A stretch of 64,000 nt of DNA from NCBI GenBank assembly GCA_003762615.1, contig RIAZ01000019.1, forward strand, positions 33,280 to 97,279, in the 5' to 3' direction. The notes beneath the pieces were generated by a model that was given only the letters and a program-made list of their open reading frames with translations, had not been told where the DNA came from and searched no databases. This document shows, in pieces, positions 53,938-62,371 of the stretch. Numbering within the stretch: position 1 is the stretch's first letter; each line of letters starts with the position of its first letter. The DNA comes from Muribaculaceae bacterium Isolate-037 (Harlan). Lineage in GTDB: Bacteria > Bacteroidota > Bacteroidia > Bacteroidales > Muribaculaceae. The translations under genes were made by a program, and so were the position numbers.

Positions 53938-54969
53938 ATGAAGATTAGCCAAATTTTAGGGATAACAATTGTTGCAGGCATACTTTTTGAATTGCCTTCA
54001 TGTGGAAGAACAAATTCTTCTGCATCTGATATGCTTTTTGAGCAAACGGATTCGATTGCGTGGACTGTGTTGGGAGGTGATGATATTATCCCTTTCGCAA
54101 ATGATATGTTGGTCACGGATTCCTCGATTTATGTATTAGGGCTTGCTAATGGGAAGTGGCTTCATATATACAATCAGGAAGGTAAGTTGTCAACTTCCAA
54201 ACTGAGTCAAGGGAAAAGCTCGGAAGAGGCAGTCAATGCAATTGGCATGAATATTGAATCGGATACACTTCTCTCTGTATATGATCATGACATTTCAGTT
54301 GTCAAGATTCTTAATACAGATACATGGGAGATTGATAATTCAATAAATCTGCACAATTCGTTGCCGGTGGTATGGCAGGCGTCCACTATCGGTAAAGATT
54401 TAGTGCTCGTAAACCATCCCTCTATAAAAGGAGAGGAGGATATGGTGAGAGGTTTTTCAATTGTTGATGCCAAAAGTGATAAAGTCATATCTACGTATGA
54501 TTCCATACCGGATGTATTCAAGGATAACCCGATGATGTTGATGGCACAGGAGAATCTTTCCGTAGCACCGGATGGAGTGCATTTTGTCTCTGTGACCGGA
54601 TTAGGTGGGACAATTGAGACTTTTGAGGTAAAGGATGGTAATATTCATCCGCTCTACTCCTCAGTAGTGTTTCCATTGGATTTTGTTGATGTCAATGGTA
54701 TGAAGCAGATTGTTCCGGATCCGATATTAGGCTTTTTCTCGGTGTGTGCTGCTGATGATTATTGGTTGGCATCTTATGCCGGGACAAAAAATGACAAGGA
54801 TCTTACAAAAATCGGGATTTGGGATTGGAAAGGCAAGCCTATCCGAGGCATAAAGACCGACAAGTTGATAATGAAACTCGCTATAAGTCCTGATGGCAGA
54901 CAATTATATGGTCTTTTGATGGAAGATGATGGATCGTTTTCCTTTGGGACAATCAATCTTGATAATTGA
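53938..54969 (+). CDS. Propeller-type lipoprotein (BF3164-like)
   Basis: The protein has 343 residues with a lipoprotein signal ending LPSC. Blade patterns are IYVLGLANGKWLHIYNQEGKLSTSKLSQGKSSEE, LLSVYDHDISVVKILNTDTWEID and MKLAISPDGRQLYGLLMED. It belongs with the TolB/BF3164-like 6-bladed propellers and is only distantly related to the three lipoproteins at 23.6-27.4 kb. It stands alone. Role unknown. Confidence 0.78.
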   Translation: MKISQILGITIVAGILFELPSCGRTNSSASDMLFEQTDSIAWTVLGGDDIIPFANDMLVTDSSIYVLGLANGKWLHIYNQEGKLSTSKLSQGKSSEEAVNAIGMNIESDTLLSVYDHDISVVKILNTDTWEIDNSINLHNSLPVVWQASTIGKDLVLVNHPSIKGEEDMVRGFSIVDAKSDKVISTYDSIPDVFKDNPMMLMAQENLSVAPDGVHFVSVTGLGGTIETFEVKDGNIHPLYSSVVFPLDFVDVNGMKQIVPDPILGFFSVCAADDYWLASYAGTKNDKDLTKIGIWDWKGKPIRGIKTDKLIMKLAISPDGRQLYGLLMEDDGSFSFGTINLDN

Positions 54970-55061
54970 ATAAAATGTGGACTGCAATTGTAGATTCCGA
55001 TTCACTTCATTTTAATTTCAAATAAAATCTATAAAAATATAGTTTATGTGGAGTCTTATTG

Positions 55062-55092
55062 TTGTGAAATAGATTCTAAAGTATTACTTTTG
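55062..55092 (+). promoter_or_regulatory. Promoter of the small membrane protein gene
   Basis: TTG at 55062-55064, a 20-bp spacer and TACTTTTG at 55085-55092 lie 34 bp before the GTG start at 55127. Confidence 0.6.
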
Positions 55093-55126
55093 TTTCGTAA
55101 GATGAAGTGAAATAAATATTTTTAGG

Positions 55127-55381
55127 GTGAAGGAATTGATAAGACGTGTGAGGATATGGTTGGCGGGGTTGACGTTCCGGACGGGTGTCATTGTCGCCTG
55201 TGTGTGCGTGGTGTGTTATGCCATGTCGTTCCTGCAGATGCTTCTTCCGCTATCGGTGACTGCGAAAGGGGTGCTTTGGACCATCTTCTTCGGTCTGGCG
55301 AAGACTGCACAATACACTGCCCTCGCAATACTCGGCACATCGGGTTATCAGCGGCTCAAACGTATCTTCGTAAGGCGTTGA
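55127..55381 (+). CDS. Small membrane protein, unknown
   Basis: The protein has 84 residues and begins with GTG after AGGG. Two hydrophobic segments (about 18-40 and 46-68) with basic ends (MKELIRRVRIW ... QRLKRIFVRR) suggest a two-helix inner-membrane protein with both ends in the cytoplasm. I do not recognise the family. A well-formed promoter precedes it. Confidence 0.6.
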   Translation: MKELIRRVRIWLAGLTFRTGVIVACVCVVCYAMSFLQMLLPLSVTAKGVLWTIFFGLAKTAQYTALAILGTSGYQRLKRIFVRR

Positions 55382-55773
55382 CGCATGCATTGGATGAGAT
55401 GTGGCACTTTTCTTAAATTCTGACTTAAATTTACGGCTTAAATTTATGGCTAAAGCGTAAAACAAAACATGCCGTTGTGGCGTTGAATGGATAGAGTTTT
55501 ATGTAAAGAATGTCAGACCCGACTGTCGCACTCTTCGCATGATGCGGTGATGAGGCGGTCACTTATAAAAATAAGAAATAGAAATGAAACATCAAGATTC
55601 CTCTCCCGATATGATTATCCGCAAAGTGCGGCGATTCCCTTTAGGTTTATTACGTGTGGTGCGCAGTCTTGAACACCTCAAACGTTTCCATTTCCTTTGA
55701 CAAGAATCGCATACTGTCACTTCGGGCCCGACATCCAAACAGACGAAACGATAACTTAAATATTATAAAACTT
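55382..55773. other. Gene-free stretch before ferritin
   Basis: This is about 390 bp without a credible gene. It contains two direct copies of GGCTTAAATTTA-like sequence (55410-55455) and is otherwise unremarkable. An in-frame extension of the ferritin frame starts at 55654 but lacks ferritin-like sequence. The ferritin promoter must be here; I see no clear TAnnTTTG box. Confidence 0.5.
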
Positions 55774-56292
55774 ATGATCAGCAAGAAAATAGTTGATGCA
55801 CTTAATGAGCAGATCAACTGGGAATTTTGGTCAGGCTATCTGTATCTTTCCATGGCGAATTATTTCGAGGAGGAAGGTCGCAAAGGTATGGCAAACTGGT
55901 TTCGCGTGCAGTTCAAGGAGGAATTTGACCACGCCCAGATTTTTATCAATTATCTGAACGCACGCGGCGGAAAGGTGGTTCTTTCTCCCATAAACGCAGT
56001 GCCCCAAGGTTGGGAATCTCCATTGGCAGCTTTCGCAGCCACGCTTGCGCATGAGCAGGAGGTGACACGACGTATCCACGACCTCTATGCCCTCGCAGAG
56101 GAGGAGAGAGATTTCGCTACTCGTCAGAAACTGAATTGGTTTGTGGCTGAGCAGGTGGAGGAGGAAGAGACCGTGAAGGATATTATCGACAACCTCACTC
56201 TCGTAGGCACTGACGGCACCGGTATATATCAGATCGACAGTAAACTCGGTGCACGTACTTACGTGCCGGCTGCTCCGCTGGCAGAAAAATAA
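55774..56292 (+). CDS. ftnA: Non-haem ferritin
   Basis: The protein has 172 residues. The start at 55774 (MISKKIVDALNEQINWEFWSGYLYLSMANYFEEEG) is the standard FtnA N-terminus. The ferroxidase ligands are visible as Glu17 in NWEFWSGY, EE in ANYFEEEG, EEFDHAQ with Glu and His, and EQVEEEE in the fourth helix. It stores iron as a 24-subunit cage and protects against iron-driven oxidative damage. The gene stands alone with a terminator after it. Confidence 0.96.
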   Translation: MISKKIVDALNEQINWEFWSGYLYLSMANYFEEEGRKGMANWFRVQFKEEFDHAQIFINYLNARGGKVVLSPINAVPQGWESPLAAFAATLAHEQEVTRRIHDLYALAEEERDFATRQKLNWFVAEQVEEEETVKDIIDNLTLVGTDGTGIYQIDSKLGARTYVPAAPLAEK

Positions 56293-56343
56293 GCCGGCTC
56301 CGGTCAGTATATGAAGGAATAATACAAAAAACAGAATAAAAAG

Positions 56344-56375
56344 TAAGCGCAGCTCATGGAGTTGCGCTTATTTTG
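56344..56375 (+). terminator. Terminator of ferritin gene
   Basis: TAAGCGCA pairs with TGCGCTTA around a loop of 11 nt, followed by TTTTG. It lies 52 bp after the stop codon. Confidence 0.75.
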
Positions 56376-56391
56376 TAGGTATAAATATGGG

Positions 56392-56620
56392 TATATAAAT
56401 AACGGCATCCCCGAAGGAATGCCGTAAATATTAGAATTTAAGGCTCTATAAATACTCATGTTCGGCTTGCTGACGTTTCACAACGTCGTTAGGCCATATC
56501 TTACTACTAACTTAATTCGTCATATTATGAAATATCTTACTCTATTGTCGATATAATCTTGTTTGATATCACCTGATTTCAGGCATTTGGATCATGCCTC
56601 AGCCCGAAGATGATATTTTG
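56392..56620 (-). ncRNA. Candidate structured small RNA with UUCG terminator
   Basis: On the minus strand a -7 box TAATTTTG (56631 to 56624) is followed by about 220 nt without an open frame. It ends in a hairpin of ACGGCATTCC and GGGATGCCGT around TTCG (56425-56402), then TTATTT. Between them are AGGCAT/ATGCCT (56581-56599), CCTG/CAGG and a perfect GACGTT/AACGTC hairpin (56472-56487). A possible long-range helix pairs TTCGG and GCTG near the 5' end with CCGAA and CAGC near the 3' end. The size and closed layout recall 6S-type RNA, but I cannot assign it. It could instead be a long 3' region of the M64 gene. Confidence 0.4.
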
Positions 56621-56691
56621 ACGCAAAATTAATCATTATTTTGTATTTATCGTAAAATATTTGAGGTAAAGTTTTTTTAATGCTAAAAACT

Positions 56692-58032
56692 TCACTCTGT
56701 GTAGAAGTTGATGAGCTTTGTTAGGGCTGCCTCGCATACGGGGCAGAAGGTGGGATGGTAGTTGTCGCGCATACGGCATGTCTCAACCGGACGATATACC
56801 CCTTTCTTTTTGTAGCCACCACCTTCAAACACACCGACCACCTGCTTGTCGCCCTTCTTGGCATTACCTTTCTGCTTCATACGCTCCTCGCGTGTGCCGC
56901 CTTTATCCACCCATGGGGTCGGCACCGGAGTGCCCGGAGTTATCATATCCTTCCATTTGGAATCGAAATCCACGAGCGTCGTTATGTTCGGTTCCCATGG
57001 CTCAATGTCGAGTGGATACGTGCCGTCCTCCTCTCCGTCGTAGAAATATTCGTCGGCAAGTCCGCCGAAGCTGTGCCCGAACTCATGTACGGTGACGGGA
57101 AGCGTGAATTGGTTTTTTGCGGCTGCGATATGGTATGAATTGTAGATACCACCTCCTCCGTATTCATCCGTATTGACCAGCACCATTATATGCTCGTAGG
57201 GGATGCCGCTGAGAGCATCGTGCATCTTTTTCACGTGGGGGGAGGTGAGATAACGGGATGAATAGAATGTGCTGTAGTGCGATCCGAAAGCCGTATCTTT
57301 CCATTGCTTCTTCAGCGGCACACTGACGCCACTCTCGCGTGATGGCACCATCACTGCCACGAAGTTGAATTTATCCTTATTGGAGGCATACGGCTCGTAT
57401 GACAGCATCACATCCGCGAATTTCTGTGCATGGTTGATGAATGAGTCCATCTCTTCAGGGCGGTATCCCTCGGCAATCATAGCCACGTCGATAGCTTTCT
57501 TCGGGTCGCCACCTTTATGTATGTATTTATGAGGATATGGATTCTCACCTTTTATGGCTACGAGCTCATCATCCGGACGGTAGAGGTGGGTCATTGTCCC
57601 GATAGGCTTGTGGCGGTTGTCGCGAAGCTCAACCGTGATTTCCGCCTCACGCTTGGGTAAGGGCACCTGGAAGGAATTTTCAAAAGAATTGTTTACCGAT
57701 TTTGCTTCCGGAGTATTGATCCATTCTTGAAATAGCGAGGAGAATGAATTCATGTAGAGAGTGTCGCGGGTCTGCGGGTCAATGACGGTGATTGTGCCGT
57801 TACCGAGATACGGAGCCTCCTTTAGATGGGCGCGACGTCCGTACCATCCGGCGGATTTCGACTGGGAGTCGAGCATGATGTGTATTCCGGAGGGACCACC
57901 ACCGAATATGTAGTCCACGCGTAGAGTGCTGTCGGCAAAGTTCTTGCAGAATCCGCATCCGGCATGACCATCTGCTGCGGCAGTCGAAAGTGCCGCGGCA
58001 ATGAAAAGTGTGCTTAAACTGAATTTTTTCAT
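56692..58032 (-). CDS. Exported M64-family metallopeptidase
   Basis: The protein has 446 residues with a signal peptide (MKKFSLSTLFIAAALSTAAA). The zinc-binding motif is VTVHEFGHSFGGLADEYF, with His316, Glu317 and His320 and a downstream Glu as third ligand, as in the M64 (IgA peptidase) family. An N-terminal beta domain (about 35-160) matches the M64 N domain. The end has clustered Cys (TCRMRDNYHPTFCPVCEAAL). Members cleave IgA or other host proteins, but many gut members have no known substrate. The gene starts 41 bp after GH31 on the same strand. Confidence 0.93.
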   Translation of the reverse strand: MKKFSLSTLFIAAALSTAAADGHAGCGFCKNFADSTLRVDYIFGGGPSGIHIMLDSQSKSAGWYGRRAHLKEAPYLGNGTITVIDPQTRDTLYMNSFSSLFQEWINTPEAKSVNNSFENSFQVPLPKREAEITVELRDNRHKPIGTMTHLYRPDDELVAIKGENPYPHKYIHKGGDPKKAIDVAMIAEGYRPEEMDSFINHAQKFADVMLSYEPYASNKDKFNFVAVMVPSRESGVSVPLKKQWKDTAFGSHYSTFYSSRYLTSPHVKKMHDALSGIPYEHIMVLVNTDEYGGGGIYNSYHIAAAKNQFTLPVTVHEFGHSFGGLADEYFYDGEEDGTYPLDIEPWEPNITTLVDFDSKWKDMITPGTPVPTPWVDKGGTREERMKQKGNAKKGDKQVVGVFEGGGYKKKGVYRPVETCRMRDNYHPTFCPVCEAALTKLINFYTE

Positions 58033-58073
58033 CTGAATGTAGTATTAGGTTGAAAGAAAATACGAAAAACAGG

Positions 58074-60626
58074 TTATATCCGGATGCTTCTCTTAGAACC
58101 GGAATATTCAATCCTTTTGCTTGTGCCGTCAGGAAGGATTACGTTGAATATCCGTTTTTTTTGCATACCGTCAAATTCTCCTTTCCTCTTGCCGATAGTA
58201 AGGCGGCGGGTGGAATCTTCCCAGATAATAGGTATTGTGGAGAATGCACCTTTCTCATAGTTGTAGTTGTCGCCCTCATCTTCGTAGAGTGTGAAGGTGC
58301 AGTCTGCTCCGGGATATACGTGCAGGTCTATCGGAGAATCGGCGTTATCGGCAGCAAATTGTCCGGCTTGTTTCATCGGTATGATGGATCCGGCTTTCGC
58401 GAATACCGGTATCGTGGCGATTGTCTCTTTTGTCAAGGCGATTGTGCCTCCGTCATATCTCTTGCCGTTGCGGAAATCATACCATCCGCATCCTTCGGGT
58501 AGATACGTGGACCATTCCTTCACCCCTCCCTCCACGATGGGCGACACGAGCAGCGACGGTCCGAACATATATTCGTATTTTTGCTGCAGTGCATTCTCAT
58601 CGGTGGTGAAATCCATCACCAACGGGCGCATCATCGTGTAGCCATCTCGGCTTACGCTTGCTGATACGGAATAGATGTAGGGCATAAGTTCGTATCTCAT
58701 GCCGATGAATTTACGTGCCACGGAGTCAACCTCATTGCCGTAACGCCATGGTTCGGTATTGCTCATGTAGCCATGCACGCGCATCAGCGGAAGGAATGTG
58801 CCGACCTGTAGCCAGCGCAGCAGCATCTCCTTATATTCCTCATTCTCATATTGGTTGCCGGGACGGAAGAATCCACCCGCATCAAATGTCCACCATGGGA
58901 GTCCGGTTACCATCTGTCCGAGACCGCCGGTTATCTGTCGGCGTAATGTCTCCCAGTCGTGTCCTACATCGCCCGACCACGTGGCGGCGGCATAGCGTTG
59001 CATGCCCGGAAATCCGCTGCGGGTCAGTATCATTGCGCGTTTATGAGGCGCATCCTTGCGCAGCCCTTCATAGACGGTGCGGTTGACGAAGAGCGGGAAA
59101 GCATTGCGGTAGACCTCCCCGGGTAGTTTCCCGCCATTTATGCGTCGTCCCTGAAGGTCATCGTTTTCCGGCTCCGTGGCGTCTTGCCACCATGCATCTA
59201 TTCCGTATGGCTTCAGCAGACGGCTGCTGAAGTTGTCCCAGTAATAGCCTGCCGCTTCCGGATTGAAGAAGTCAACCCATTCGCTTCCCGGCAATAGATA
59301 GCCTCTCTCTTTGGCTACCTTGCCTACCTCCGAGTTTACGTCAAGTTTTGACCATACGGAGATCATAAGCCGGATGTCGGCATCATGAAGGGAATCCACC
59401 ATCAGCTTTGGGTCGGGATATTTGTCAAGGTCGAAGCACATTGCGTTCCAGCCATGTCGTCCCCAATATTGCCAGTCCTGTACGATCACGTCTATCGGTA
59501 TCTGACGCCGACGGAACTCGTCGGCATTTTCAAGCAGTTCCTTCTGTGAGTCGAAACGTTCGCGGCAATGGATGTAGCCGAGAGTCCACTGCGGCATCAT
59601 CGGGGCGGGTCCCGTCAGCTGGCGGTAGGAGGCGATCACCTCATCTGGAGTGCCTGAAAAGACGGTGTAGTCTATCCCTGTCGACACGGGTGAGCGTAAT
59701 TCCGTCTCATTTATATTCTTGCGCCAATGGAGTGTCGGCGCGTCATGACTCTCTCCCTCCACTCTCACGCGATGCTTGCCTTTGTCGAGTGTGGTCATCA
59801 GGGATGTGGTCGGCGGTAGCCAGAGGTTGTTGAAATCCACAAGCACTTTTCCGTCGACCGATAGCTTATATTTCCGGGCCATCCGTTGCCCCACGTCAAG
59901 AAGTAGGCAGTATTCACCGGTCTCTGGTATATTCATCTCCCCTTCAAATGCGTTCACGCTGCGTGTCTCGCGGGCATTGCCGGTGGATGTGGTGATATCT
60001 ACGGTGAATGAATCCCCTTCGGTGCCTGCCGGGGTCAGACTGACTGAATCGGATGCAGGATTTAGCTCGGTAAGTCCGTAGTTGTTCCAGAGAAGACCAT
60101 ATCCCTTATTGGAGAGTATGAAGGGGATTGAGATCTGAGTGTTGACCTGGGTCAGACGGCGTGAGAGTCCGCGTAGATTCAGGTATCCGTCCTGAAACTG
60201 ACCGGTGCCGTAGATGTATTCATCGGCAGGTGAATGAAAACGTTGTCCTGATATTGTGGTGGGTTCATTCTGTATGGTGGATGGTTGCGATATTCGGGAA
60301 TGTTCCACCTCGCGGAGAATCACGTTGCCATCTGCGTTGATGAAAGTGATGGCATCAGCGGTGGAGTCGTAGGTGGCAGTCAGATTCTTCACTTTCAAAG
60401 TGTTGCCGGAAATGCTGCTTTCCACATTCTGCGGATTGACGTATATCAGTTCATCGGTGGTATGCCCTTGCTGGCCATCTATCTTTACGCGTATCGCATT
60501 ATCACTCATCGGAATAAGGACGATATCTCCCCCTGTGCGTGCTATCGTGAGGTTGTCTGCGGTCACTGAGGGGGCAAATAGTATTCCTGCCAATAACGTG
60601 GTAATCAAGTTTCTATGATGATTCAT
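58074..60626 (-). CDS. Exported GH31 alpha-glycosidase with PA14 insert, alpha-xylosidase-like
   Basis: The protein has 850 residues with a signal peptide ending SVTAD. The N-terminal beta-sandwich includes YIYGTGQFQDGYLNLRG. It is interrupted by a PA14-like insert (about 215-330, VNAFEGEMNIPETGEYCLLL ... HRVRVEGESHDAPTLHW). The barrel has the nucleophile Asp482 in DAWWQDATEPEND and the acid/base Asp553 in TWSGDVGHDWETL. The PA14 insert and WWQDATEPE are typical of GH31 alpha-xylosidases that act on xyloglucan oligosaccharides. Substrate is inferred from this architecture. It is the first gene of a two-gene transcript with the M64 peptidase, and an intergenic repeat lies just upstream. Confidence 0.92.
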   Translation of the reverse strand: MNHHRNLITTLLAGILFAPSVTADNLTIARTGGDIVLIPMSDNAIRVKIDGQQGHTTDELIYVNPQNVESSISGNTLKVKNLTATYDSTADAITFINADGNVILREVEHSRISQPSTIQNEPTTISGQRFHSPADEYIYGTGQFQDGYLNLRGLSRRLTQVNTQISIPFILSNKGYGLLWNNYGLTELNPASDSVSLTPAGTEGDSFTVDITTSTGNARETRSVNAFEGEMNIPETGEYCLLLDVGQRMARKYKLSVDGKVLVDFNNLWLPPTTSLMTTLDKGKHRVRVEGESHDAPTLHWRKNINETELRSPVSTGIDYTVFSGTPDEVIASYRQLTGPAPMMPQWTLGYIHCRERFDSQKELLENADEFRRRQIPIDVIVQDWQYWGRHGWNAMCFDLDKYPDPKLMVDSLHDADIRLMISVWSKLDVNSEVGKVAKERGYLLPGSEWVDFFNPEAAGYYWDNFSSRLLKPYGIDAWWQDATEPENDDLQGRRINGGKLPGEVYRNAFPLFVNRTVYEGLRKDAPHKRAMILTRSGFPGMQRYAAATWSGDVGHDWETLRRQITGGLGQMVTGLPWWTFDAGGFFRPGNQYENEEYKEMLLRWLQVGTFLPLMRVHGYMSNTEPWRYGNEVDSVARKFIGMRYELMPYIYSVSASVSRDGYTMMRPLVMDFTTDENALQQKYEYMFGPSLLVSPIVEGGVKEWSTYLPEGCGWYDFRNGKRYDGGTIALTKETIATIPVFAKAGSIIPMKQAGQFAADNADSPIDLHVYPGADCTFTLYEDEGDNYNYEKGAFSTIPIIWEDSTRRLTIGKRKGEFDGMQKKRIFNVILPDGTSKRIEYSGSKRSIRI

Positions 60627-60654
60627 CGGTCAGTTGCTTTATATCTTTATAATT

Positions 60655-60765
60655 AAATGGTTTAAGGTTTAATGTTTATGGTTTATGATCATTAAATTTT
60701 GTATAATGAAAAGATTCGTGGATTTTCGTGAATCTTAAACCTTAAACTATAAACTTCACTTCAGT
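60655..60765 (+). repeat. Intergenic repeat element, copy 3
   Basis: The core of about 105 bp matches the copies at 26067 and 28091 almost perfectly but lacks the terminal CTGAAGT hairpin, ending in CACTTCAGTGGG. It lies between the GH31 gene and serpin 1, in the upstream region of GH31. Confidence 0.9.
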
Positions 60766-60835
60766 GGGTTACAATATGCAAAGATAGCTCTTTTTGTCAA
60801 ATCGGCAAATTGCGAAGTGTAACTAAATGAAATAT

Positions 60836-60866
60836 ACCCCAAAAGTTGGATAAAAACTTTTGGGGT
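60836..60866 (-). terminator. Terminator after serpin 1
   Basis: A perfect 12-bp inverted repeat ACCCCAAAAGTT/AACTTTTGGGGT surrounds a 7-nt loop. It lies 25 bp after the stop of the minus-strand serpin gene. The T-run is weak. Confidence 0.7.
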
Positions 60867-60890
60867 ATGGTTGCCATGATATCTGATTTC

Positions 60891-62165
60891 TCAGATGTCG
60901 GTGATTCTTCCAGATATTATGCAGGCTCCTGTGCTTGTCTCATTAAGGAAGAAATAAAATGGTCTGTCTACAGTTACGGAATATGACTTTCCGGCTAATG
61001 GAGCAAGTATGTCAACAATACCTCCTGTAACAGCGGCAGCCTTGACACCTTTCTCATCTATCTGGAATGCGGCTCCCTGAAGGAATGTGATATAGCCGTC
61101 CTCTATGGCTGGATCAAACATATCCAGTCGGAGATCCCGGTTGACTTCCGGTAGATTCCCTGATGCAAATATATTGTTCAGTCTTATTTCGTTCTCAATC
61201 TTGAATTTGGGTATTCCGACAGATAGATTGCACAATACGGATTCTTGCATCAGCTTATTCATAGTTTCCGGCGTTAGCATGGAGTTGGCTTCTTCAAGCG
61301 ACAGCTTTTCATTAGGTAGCACAATTCTAAGATTGAATGCTGAGTTGCCGAAATTAAGTGAGAACATTTTGAAATTTCCGTCGTCGGCATATAGTCTGTT
61401 GGCGGAATATGCATGCATCATATCCACCTGAGCAGGTCCGTTGCTTCCGTTGAAAATCTGTTTCTTGGTGTTCTCCTCAAGGAATGTTCCCTCTTTCCAT
61501 AATCCTTTGAAATATACGGCATTCAGGAATACTGCAAGCGTGGCAGGGTCAAGCTGCTTAATAAATTCGGGAATAAGTCCGGCAGTCTGTGTGGAACACC
61601 ATTTGTTGATGTCTTTTATCACCTTGTTTATATTCCCCTTAAAATCATTGTAGCTGATTATTGCCTCATACTCCTTATTCATTAGGGAAGAGAATGAGTC
61701 CGTAAGTTTGAATTGATTGTTTACCCATATTGAATTTGCAAGTTTCAATTCAGTCTGGTTATCAAGTTTGGGTAATTCGGTGAGTAGTATTTCGGCGAGT
61801 TCATTCAATGCGTTTATGTCGCTTGTGCCGAGATATCCCGCGATTTTCGTTTGCACTTCCTGATCTGTGCCGTTGGCAATCATTGCGAGCACCATAGATG
61901 CCGATAGAGGTGATACGGAGAAGTTTTTTGATGTGAAACTTGCATCATTATCAACAAAATTAGCGGCATCGGTGGTGAACCCGATATAGAAATCCATAAG
62001 GGATCGTGCGGCAGCACGGGTTTCGGAAGATAGCTGTATGTCTACCCGTTCATTCGGGGTTACGTTATCTGGACCATTATCAATGGAATCTGAAGAACAT
62101 GCTATTGGTATGAATGCTCCGAGAACAATCATGCAGCTACTGATGATTAGATTTATTTTCTTCAT
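60891..62165 (-). CDS. Serpin-family lipoprotein (serpin 1)
   Basis: The protein has 424 residues with a lipobox PIAC (Cys23). The serpin core is clear: FSVSPLSASMVLAMIANGTD, LANSIWVNN, LAVFLNAVYFKGLWKEGTF, VDMMHAY and VDRPFYFFLNETSTGACIISGRI. The reactive-loop hinge reads DEKGVKAAAVTGG with small residues at P12-P9, as in inhibitory serpins. The cleavage loop (IVDILAPLAGKS) is short. Lipid-anchored bacterial serpins are thought to protect cells from host or own serine or cysteine proteases; the target is unknown. A protease-like tail remnant lies 22 bp upstream. Confidence 0.94.
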   Translation of the reverse strand: MKKINLIISSCMIVLGAFIPIACSSDSIDNGPDNVTPNERVDIQLSSETRAAARSLMDFYIGFTTDAANFVDNDASFTSKNFSVSPLSASMVLAMIANGTDQEVQTKIAGYLGTSDINALNELAEILLTELPKLDNQTELKLANSIWVNNQFKLTDSFSSLMNKEYEAIISYNDFKGNINKVIKDINKWCSTQTAGLIPEFIKQLDPATLAVFLNAVYFKGLWKEGTFLEENTKKQIFNGSNGPAQVDMMHAYSANRLYADDGNFKMFSLNFGNSAFNLRIVLPNEKLSLEEANSMLTPETMNKLMQESVLCNLSVGIPKFKIENEIRLNNIFASGNLPEVNRDLRLDMFDPAIEDGYITFLQGAAFQIDEKGVKAAAVTGGIVDILAPLAGKSYSVTVDRPFYFFLNETSTGACIISGRITDI

Positions 62166-62186
62166 AATGGGATGATATTTAAATGA

Positions 62187-62371
62187 TTATTGAATGTCAG
62201 ATCTGATAAGTATACTATGATCAAGATTGAAATTATGTCCTCCCGCATTCCAATCGGTATCATATGGACTGTAAAAAATATTATCGTATGATCCTGAATA
62301 TCCCCAATTCATGGATATGCTGGATGTTGTTTCCGTTTTGATGATTTCATTTGTCCAAGGATAGCTATTAT
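62187..62371 (-). pseudogene. C-terminal remnant of a probable C10 (streptopain-like) peptidase
   Basis: The open minus-strand frame reads TSSISMNWGYSGSYDNIFYS, then YDTDWNAGGHNFNLDHSILI, and a stop. The NWGxxGSxxx(F/Y)YS...FN pattern is like the end of streptopain-family cysteine peptidases of Bacteroidales. The rest of the gene is absent because serpin 2 ends directly at its border. A similar tail lies before serpin 2 at 63704. The family assignment rests on a short motif. Confidence 0.45.
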
